In this document: positions 57,971-64,000 of the stretch, in pieces
Layout: the number at the start of each line of letters is the position of its first letter
Numbering within the stretch: position 1 is the first letter of the stretch
Assembly (NCBI GenBank): GCA_030248195.1
Contig: JASAND010022197.1
Location: forward strand, 1 to 64,000
Source of the DNA: Trissonchulus latispiculum
Taxonomy: Eukaryota > Nematoda > Enoplea > Enoplida > Ironidae
DNA length: 64,000 nt
Direction: 5' to 3'
Program-made: the position numbers and the translations under genes
Notes under the pieces: generated by a model
Told to the model about the DNA's origin: nothing
Seen by the model: only the letters and a program-made list of their open reading frames with translations
The model's database searches: none

Positions 57971-58492
57971 TTACACTTAAAATACGGAGCTCTATATCTG
58001 GAAAGCCTATTCCGCCTTTTGTTTTCGGCAGGGTGGCACATTCAGTATTGAACACCCCTCGGTTGAGTGGATGCCAAATATAAGTTTGTGTACATTTTTC
58101 AAAACCTTCAATCACATTTCTGGAGGGGTTGACAAACCAAGTTGCATACCAGACTTGAGAGAAGATAAGTCATTAGGCTGGCCACTCTGGCATAGACTGA
58201 AGACCTAACTGGCGGAGTTAATGTCTTCAAATTCTCTAATATTTCTTGAAAAGTTTCTTCAGTTTTCTGATTTTGTATCCCATCTTCAGAGATATAGATA
58301 CCAAAAACTTTAACTTCCGTCTTCAGGTACGTTCTAAATTCGGGAGGAACGTCTTGAGGTCTGAACCCATTACAGAGCAAGAGTGCTGTTTTTTCGATTT
58401 TCAACTTCCCTCCAGAAATGCGTTCGAACTTTTTGTATTTTCGAAAAATTTTTGTTACGGAATCAAAATTTCGTAGTGTAAAATTTGTATCA
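57971..58492 (-). pseudogene. LINE ORF2 continuation after frameshift
   Basis: Carries YADDTNF and then the thumb-like region in two frames (58,108-58,404 and 57,924-58,115) separated by a further one-base shift near 58,110. Identical lesions are in the left arm. Confidence 0.75.
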
Positions 58493-60604
58493 TCAGCATA
58501 AGTTTTCTCTGCCCAAAACGGGTATTCCTTGAATAGAGGGACTTCTTCTGATACGATTTAGGAAAGTTTCACTGCATAATACGTACAGTAGGGGTGACAA
58601 GGGGCAGCCTTGTCTTATACCCCGTTCCAGCTTGAACGGCAGTGACATATAACCGTTTACTAGGAGTGAACTTTGGACACAATTTTCCTTGTACATAGCG
58701 CTTATCCATCGCCTCAATTTTGGTCCAAAACCAAATCTTTGTAGGACTAATTTGAGAAAATCCCATTCTACAAGATCGAAAGCTGACATTTGATCTACTG
58801 AAAGGAAAACGCATGATTTTCCTCTGTGTTTAGCATAATCCAAAGTTCCCAATAGATTCAAAATTCCATCTCTAATGTCTCTGCCGTTCACAGCGCAAGT
58901 TTGGTCTTGTTTTATTAAATAGGGCATTACCATTAAAAGTCGATTAGTTAATACTTTAGCGAAAATTTTGTAGTCCACATTTAACATACTTAGTGGGCGC
59001 CAATTTTTCCGTTCAGCTTTGTCTCCTTTTCCTTTGTACAAAAGGGAGATAATTCCCATGTACATGTCCTCTGGCAATTTTCCAGTTTGCAAGATTGAAT
59101 TGAAAATTTTAGCTAACCATGGAGCGCACAATTCCATGCAAGAAAGATAAAATTCTATGGAAAGTCCGTCTTTTCCCGGGACTTTCTTTAAGGCGAACTG
59201 TTTGATCGCCTTTTCAACTTCTTCGACCGAAATTTCTTGATCAAGATCATTTCTTGTGTCTTCCGGTACTATAGTTTGAGTGCTCTCCAGAAAAGAAATA
59301 GCTTTGGCTGAATCAATTCCATTACTGCTAAACAAATTTGCATATTGCTGTCTCATTTCTGCAATAATTTTTGCGTTTCCGTATACTTCTGACCCAGACT
59401 CCGTCTTAAGTGAGTAGATGTAACGCTTCTCTCCTTCTTTTTCTTCAATCTTTTTGGCAGTCAAAATCGAGATTACGTCGCACAAGTTTTCAAGCTTATG
59501 TGCTCGCCCGAGACTTTGCTCTATTTCCTTCAACTCTATTTCTCTCAATTTTGCTTTCAAGTTTTCCTGCTCACAAAAATTAGTTTGTGTTTGCGCTTCC
59601 TTTAACTGATCTTCGAGAATCTGCTTTTGGCTACGTTTCCTTTGCGCAATTAATCTGCTATGAAATTTGAACAAATTTCTCGCTTCCGATTTAAACCATG
59701 ACCAATTTTTGAAGGTTTCCTCAATAGTCACTGATCTAGTGAACAAAGTTTGAGCATCGTACCGCAATATTGCATAATCAAGTGCAAAGAAATTATCACA
59801 AAACACGGCAGTATTCATCTTCCAATACGACGGCCCTCGCTGCTGGAAAAACAAATTATCGACAAATCTAGCAGTCAACATACAATGATCTGAAAAAGTC
59901 ACTGGAATATACTGAACTGATATAAAAGCACCAACATGGCGTGCAGCTACATACATATGATCTAACCTGCTTCCACAGGAACGGGTTGTGCAACTAAATT
60001 CTTTCTTTTCAGGATACTTTTCTCTGAAAACGTCCACTAAGCTATACTTTTCTTGGATGCTTTTAAGTTGGTATCTCCCTTTAACAGCATGTCTCAGTGT
60101 ATGTTCTGACTCAGCTGCGGAATCTCTCTCCAGCTGAACATTCTGCACAAAATTAAAATCGCCTGCCAAAAACACAGTGGCATCATCTGACACGTTTGAT
60201 TCTAGCTTTTCTAGTAGTTTTCGGAAGAATTCAGATCTCACATTAAAATCCGCTGGGGCATAAATGTTGATCAAGAAAAATTCCCGACCCCCAATTTTAG
60301 CTCTAACTGCTATCTCCCTCCCTTCATTTTCATAAATCATATCGAAAACTCCAGCAAGCATGCGATTAACTAGAATACATACTCCGCCACTTTTGTTAGC
60401 ATTACGATACGAATGGAAAATTTTGAAGGTGGGGCTCATAATTTTCTGAAAATAAGGGTTCGTTCCAGTAAAATTTGTTTCTTGGATATAGATTACATCC
60501 GTTCTTTTGATATTTACGAAAAGTTGATCAACTTTAGAGTTTCTCATTAATCCATTTGTATTAATGTTATAACAAAGGTAATCGGAGCCATAAATATGAA
60601 GCAT
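58493..60604 (-). CDS. LINE ORF2, endonuclease and reverse transcriptase (part)
   Basis: 703 residues from ATG at 60,602-60,604. N-terminal apurinic-type endonuclease (about 1-240) with IQETNF, LAGDFNF, RLDHMYVA and SDHCML. A coiled charged linker follows (about 280-390). The reverse transcriptase (about 430-703) has VPGKDG, NWRPLSMLN, FLSVDQMSAFD and GIRQGCPLSPLL. The frame ends at a one-base shift immediately before the catalytic YADD (58,489-58,500), so the open frame stops short of the active site. The endonuclease nicks target DNA and the transcriptase copies the element RNA there. Confidence 0.88.
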   Translation of the reverse strand: MLHIYGSDYLCYNINTNGLMRNSKVDQLFVNIKRTDVIYIQETNFTGTNPYFQKIMSPTFKIFHSYRNANKSGGVCILVNRMLAGVFDMIYENEGREIAVRAKIGGREFFLINIYAPADFNVRSEFFRKLLEKLESNVSDDATVFLAGDFNFVQNVQLERDSAAESEHTLRHAVKGRYQLKSIQEKYSLVDVFREKYPEKKEFSCTTRSCGSRLDHMYVAARHVGAFISVQYIPVTFSDHCMLTARFVDNLFFQQRGPSYWKMNTAVFCDNFFALDYAILRYDAQTLFTRSVTIEETFKNWSWFKSEARNLFKFHSRLIAQRKRSQKQILEDQLKEAQTQTNFCEQENLKAKLREIELKEIEQSLGRAHKLENLCDVISILTAKKIEEKEGEKRYIYSLKTESGSEVYGNAKIIAEMRQQYANLFSSNGIDSAKAISFLESTQTIVPEDTRNDLDQEISVEEVEKAIKQFALKKVPGKDGLSIEFYLSCMELCAPWLAKIFNSILQTGKLPEDMYMGIISLLYKGKGDKAERKNWRPLSMLNVDYKIFAKVLTNRLLMVMPYLIKQDQTCAVNGRDIRDGILNLLGTLDYAKHRGKSCVFLSVDQMSAFDLVEWDFLKLVLQRFGFGPKLRRWISAMYKENCVQSSLLVNGYMSLPFKLERGIRQGCPLSPLLYVLCSETFLNRIRRSPSIQGIPVLGRENLC

Positions 60605-60654
60605 AGCACAATGAAATTGAGACTTTTCATTTCAGCCGCTTATCTCGGGATTCT

Positions 60655-62247
60655 TCACTGGGGGTCCTGGGCCGTTTGGTGGAGGTGCCAGCCAACAGGT
60701 CTAAAGTGGTCGGCGAGCTCCTGTCGTAACGCCGGAACCTGCAGCATTTTGATACGCAACATGGTCAACATGTCGCCCAGGACGTTTTTCCCGATCCATT
60801 TTCGGTGATCCCTAATTTTTGGATCCAGAATTGGGAGGCCGCAGCTCCAAAATCGATCGTTGATGTTCCCTTCCACGAGTCGGTGCCCATCGGTAGATAG
60901 TAGCGCCAGTCTTGCTTCCTTATTCTGATTGAATTTGGCCTGAATTCCAGTCCACATGGCCTCATATTTCACCTCCTTTTCCCAAGCATCGATTTTATTC
61001 AGATTTATCTCTATCTTACCACCAATGGCCTTCGCTTTGCTAGGAGTAGCTGCAAGTAAGATCAGAGCCGCAGACCTTTCATCTCCCATGAACTTTGCCT
61101 TGCGCCAAAAATAGTAGTATTCCGAAGTTTTAAGTTTCTCGCCGTCCAGTTCGAACGGGAAGTCGAAATGGTTGCTGAACGGGAATCGACTGGTAAAGAA
61201 AGGGACCACAGAGGAATTGTACGTCTTCGCATAATGGGCGCTTTTAGATGCCATGATCAGTTCCCAGTCCGTTTCGCCCTGAGCTTGGGACGAGGTCGGT
61301 TGGTCCTCCGATTCCCCTTGACCCCCTGGCTCGGGGTGATCCGGCTGTGCCACAGAAGATACGCCGTTCATCGGTTCCGTCGAGAGGTCACGTCGTTGAG
61401 AATCCGGCTTTCCCAGACTCACGAGACCGTCTTCCCCCGGTGGATTCCCATTTTCCAATTCTTGGACTGATGCTCCGAATGCACCTTCTGGGATAGGCAG
61501 AGGGCGAACGGTTTCCCACAGCCTTCCAGGTCTGCCCCCGTACGTTGGTCCGGGCTTGAGAATTGCCTCTTGATTCTCACAGTCCCGCCTATAATGCCCC
61601 TCTAGGAAACACCGCAGACACCAACGCCCCCAGTTTGGATACCAAATTTGGGCCCTTTGGACGGTTCCCAATCCCTCTGCAATGTACGGGGCGTACCCAG
61701 GTATTTGCCTCATATTTTCCACCTTTACTAGGACAGAGCGGCCGCCATCCCTGATTGGAGTTCTTCTTCCCGAGGGTGTCTTGTGGTAGGTCCACCTAAA
61801 GGGGCCAGCCACCTCAAAACCCAATGATCGAATCCACTGGGTGATGTGAGCTTCGGAGTCCGTTATAGGAATGTCATACAGGAAAATGGGCCGAATTTGT
61901 AGACGCCGTCGTTCCTCTTCCCTAGGGATCTCCAGAGGTGCCAAAATCTGCCCAATCTTAACTCTGTCCGCCACTGCCTTGTCCCGTTGTGATTTATCCG
62001 CAAAAATCAGCTTGAGATGGTATTTGCCTGCCCGCCGCACGAAGTTCGGGAAGGAGGCTTCTTCATTGTTGTCGACCAAAAGTTCAATGAGACTGTTCGT
62101 CGGTTCATCAGAATAGTCATCTGGGATAGCCAGATACCCTGTCCGCTCCAAAAGTTCAATCCTAGTATTTTCCGCCTGATCCGTATTTCTACTAAATTGT
62201 CCATCTTCGCTTTCCAGGGCCTCCCCCTCGGGTCCAGGGTCACCCAT
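60655..62247 (-). CDS. LINE ORF1, zinc-knuckle RNA-binding protein
   Basis: Open frame from the first ATG at 62,245-62,247 to 60,655, about 530 residues; the frame stays open 21 codons further upstream but without ATG. A CX2CX4HX4C knuckle (CLRCFLEGHYRRDC) lies near residue 210 from this ATG. The region just after it is Pro/Gly/Glu-rich and probably disordered; the last third is charged and helical. ORF1 proteins of L1/Tx1-type elements coat their own RNA. ORF2 begins about 50 bp downstream. Confidence 0.85.
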   Translation of the reverse strand: MGDPGPEGEALESEDGQFSRNTDQAENTRIELLERTGYLAIPDDYSDEPTNSLIELLVDNNEEASFPNFVRRAGKYHLKLIFADKSQRDKAVADRVKIGQILAPLEIPREEERRRLQIRPIFLYDIPITDSEAHITQWIRSLGFEVAGPFRWTYHKTPSGRRTPIRDGGRSVLVKVENMRQIPGYAPYIAEGLGTVQRAQIWYPNWGRWCLRCFLEGHYRRDCENQEAILKPGPTYGGRPGRLWETVRPLPIPEGAFGASVQELENGNPPGEDGLVSLGKPDSQRRDLSTEPMNGVSSVAQPDHPEPGGQGESEDQPTSSQAQGETDWELIMASKSAHYAKTYNSSVVPFFTSRFPFSNHFDFPFELDGEKLKTSEYYYFWRKAKFMGDERSAALILLAATPSKAKAIGGKIEINLNKIDAWEKEVKYEAMWTGIQAKFNQNKEARLALLSTDGHRLVEGNINDRFWSCGLPILDPKIRDHRKWIGKNVLGDMLTMLRIKMLQVPALRQELADHFRPVGWHLHQTAQDPQ

Positions 62248-62453
62248 ATCCCCGCCCGGGAAGATCTGTGGCGTTAGAGATCCAACAGATCTTTTAAAAT
62301 CTAGTTTCAATATAACCGAAAGAGCTTTTTCTGTTATATTGTAACGAAGATTTTCAAAAAAGAAGCGAGCTAACGGCTGTAAGAGAAGCCAGAAAACTTC
62401 TTTAAAAGGCCAACGACAACAGAACGGATCCTGCGAAGTATGATCTTCGTATG

Positions 62454-63005
62454 AAACAGATAGTTTAACATTTAAGCTTACTCTGAGCTAACGAAAAGCT
62501 GAATCGAAAAACGGAGGGCTTCAGATACCTGATATATATACCCCTGTATGCAAGTTTTCAGTAAAATGTTTCCAAAAATTTCGGTTCTCTTTTGTCCCCA
62601 CTTATCAAACAAGGAAGCGCAAAAGATCTTGGTCTATTTTTCAAATCTCCTTGATTATGAATGATATTAGTGAATATGTTTTCCAAAGTTCGTTTCATTA
62701 ACATTGGCAATGATTGCATAGATACGGTGGCAACATTTCATTATTGGTTTTGAATCTAAAAGAATATTGTTTCTATTTAGTTATTCAGTTTTATTTTTTC
62801 CTGGTTTTTGTTTTTTATTATAAAAGTGTCACTCAGACTGCACCCTCTGCCTTCTCAGCCCCCGAAAGGACTGAGAGCGATCCTCGAAGTCTCCGGAGAG
62901 ACGCGTCTCACGCTCAGCAGAAGGCGCTTCCATTCCTCATCGTGACTTGGATTTGTTGATGTTTTGGAAAGGAAGCTGAAGAGACATACTACAGAACTGA
63001 TCCTG
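62454..63005 (+). repeat. Third, internally inverted copy of a spacer segment
   Basis: 62,454-62,496 matches 7,297-7,340 in direct orientation. From 62,491 to 63,005 it matches 55,341-55,852, that is, the opposite orientation. The two parts join at ACGAAA, shared by both source sites. About 230 bp of spacer is missing at the join. A four-base TATA expansion lies near 62,535. Confidence 0.88.
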
Positions 63006-63368
63006 TGAAGTATGACCTTGAAGAGAAATTTAACAATCTCAAAACAAGATAACTCCCCGCTGCAGCATCAATCGGATAGGTTTCATAAAATACTGTCTAA
63101 GCTTACTTGTTATGCGAAGCTTGCATCAGAAAGCTTTTGCCCCCTAATTTGCATAACTGCGGCAACGACAGTTTAAACCTTGTAGTTCTCGGTTTACGTG
63201 CATTAGCGAGAATTGCTTTAGTGAGAATTGCATTAAAAGAAAACTCTAATTTGTAATTTTGCTTTAGAGCAAAAACTCATTTGTAATTTTGCTTTAGCGT
63301 GAAATAGCTCTAGAGAGAATGTAAGAAATGAAATTGCCACTTCAGCACCTGAGACCCGAAAAATTCGG
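63006..63368. other. Unmatched flank outside the palindrome
   Basis: No gene seen. 63,195-63,300 has loosely repeated GAGAATTGCTTTAG and TTTGTAATTTTGC units. Confidence 0.5.
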
Positions 63369-63440
63369 GCCTCGGGTGGGATTCGAACCCACGACTTTCA
63401 GATGAACGCTCCGACGCTCTGCCAACTGAGCTACCGAGGC
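63369..63440 (-). tRNA. tRNA-like gene, anticodon loop atypical
   Basis: 72 bases on the minus strand fold as a cloverleaf: acceptor GCCTCGG/CCGAGGC, D arm GCTC/GAGC, anticodon stem TCGGA/TCTGA with one G-T pair, T arm GTGGG/CCCAC with TTCGAAT loop. A T5 run a few bases downstream (63,358-63,362 complement) would end Pol III transcription. The 7-base anticodon loop is GCGTTCA: it lacks the near-universal T33 and would give GTT (Asn) by position. The body also resembles elongator tRNA-Met. It may be a decayed tRNA or the head of a tRNA-derived SINE. Confidence 0.65.
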
Positions 63441-64000
63441 TACAGTCGCACCAAGCTAGAAGGAGTTCGTATCCAAACTGAAGTGACAATGAATTAATAA
63501 TGCGTTATACAACGCGGATTGCTTTAGTGAGAAAAGCTTCAGTTGATGAAATCTATGAACATTAACATTCACGCTTTGTTTTGACTGGAACCGGAACAGG
63601 CCCCAGCTTTAGTAACAACATCATTGCCTTTCCAGTTGAAATTCAAAATACATACTTATCAATCAGGCTTATGCAAAAGCTAGAACCCAAGAACCCCCAT
63701 CAGAAAATAAGGAGGTTCTCCAATTCTTTCGTGCGTTTGTATCCAGAAATCGGTTCGGTAAGCTTCTACTCTATTTGACTACGTTGCGGATCATTTCTAG
63801 CAGCCACATCAAGCGTCATATATATGCTTATGTCTCTCTGTTTACCGTACCTCAGTCACCAAATTTGTACCATGTAACCGGGGTGTACTGGGGAGGGGTC
63901 ACTGGCTTTTCCCAAAAATTAGGATTGAAAGTTGTGTGTATAATATCCACAATATGGAATCCATATTGTGGATATCAATCAAAAGCTGACGACAGAATGA
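63441..64000. other. Unmatched flank to window end
   Basis: No gene recognised; the open frame at 63,581-63,778 has no recognisable domain. 63,943-63,975 is a perfect 15-bp inverted repeat with a 3-base loop (ATATCCACAATATGG arm). Confidence 0.5.

Larger units (their letters stand above)
1..62413. repeat. Giant palindrome with ~31-kb arms (inverted duplication)
   Basis: Left arm 1-31,055 and right arm 31,068-62,413 are reverse complements. Matching landmarks include the LINE C-terminal frame (4,968-5,831 against 56,579-57,442), the last EEF2K exon (10,775-10,887 against 51,524-51,636) and exon 12 (17,175-17,450 against 47,617-47,892). Order is kept throughout. The arms differ by insertions in the left (14,476-17,126; about 26,010-26,395) and in the right (44,690-46,365; most of 36,110-38,150). 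By eye, divergence is very low over about 2,850-13,000, higher over 1-2,850 and toward the centre. Either a real inverted duplication or two haplotypes joined in assembly. Confidence 0.95.
56470..62413 (-). mobile_element. L1/Tx1-like LINE, better-preserved copy, right arm
   Basis: Same element as 1-5,940 but with an intact ORF1 and an open ORF2 to the end of the reverse transcriptase B block. It still carries the two late frameshifts and the ORF2 insertion, so it is not autonomous as seen here. The 3' boundary near 56,470 is approximate. Confidence 0.87.

Noticed and set aside
1..62413. Simple inverted read artefact (one molecule sequenced on both strands)
   Set aside because: The arms carry different insertions with their own target duplications and different coding lesions, so at least two distinct molecules are represented.

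Overview
The window is eukaryotic, almost certainly from an invertebrate metazoan: it holds a 15-exon protein gene with GT-AG introns, an L1/Tx1-like non-LTR retrotransposon, many short inverted-repeat transposons, satellite-bearing mobile elements and long (TA)n tracts. Nothing in it fixes the species. There are no bacterial genes; most open frames are repeats or antisense shadows.

The dominant structure is one giant palindrome. Bases 1-31,055 are the reverse complement of 31,068-62,413, around a 12-base centre at 31,056-31,067. A left position x pairs with 62,410-x in the outer part; the sum shifts to about 65,067, 63,350, 61,600, 61,985 and finally 62,124 toward the centre, because each arm carries insertions the other lacks. 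The palindrome reaches base 1, so its left limit is not seen.

Each arm carries, from outside to centre, a damaged LINE (1-5,940; 56,470-62,413), a non-coding spacer with a TTAA-flanked element, and a copy of the eukaryotic elongation factor 2 kinase gene (EEF2K). The two EEF2K copies are head to head with 5' ends about 2.5 kb apart at the centre. The left copy (minus strand, 29,758 to 10,775) splices to an uninterrupted 813-residue frame (2,442 bases including stop) with the alpha-kinase motifs and SEL1-like C-terminal repeats. The right copy (plus strand, 32,240 to 51,636) has the same exons, but its aligned start codon is lost and exon 14 has a one-base deletion.

The introns are full of mobile DNA. 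One family carries 147-bp tandem units, then 163-bp units, then TGCGCAG motifs. One 2,651-bp member is present only in the left arm with a 6-bp target duplication, which shows it moved as a unit. Other classes are foldback elements flanked by (TA)n, a family of short TIR elements with C/G-runs, and arm-specific insertions. The palindrome centre lies in an inverted pair of the 147-bp family.

Past 62,413 the sequence leaves the palindrome: a third, internally inverted copy of spacer DNA (62,454-63,005), then about 1 kb of unmatched sequence with a tRNA-like gene at 63,369-63,440.

The arms differ by insertions and in patches of divergence, so they are not one sequence read twice. They could be an old genomic inverted duplication or two haplotypes joined head to head by an assembler; sequence alone cannot decide. 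All identity statements are by eye.
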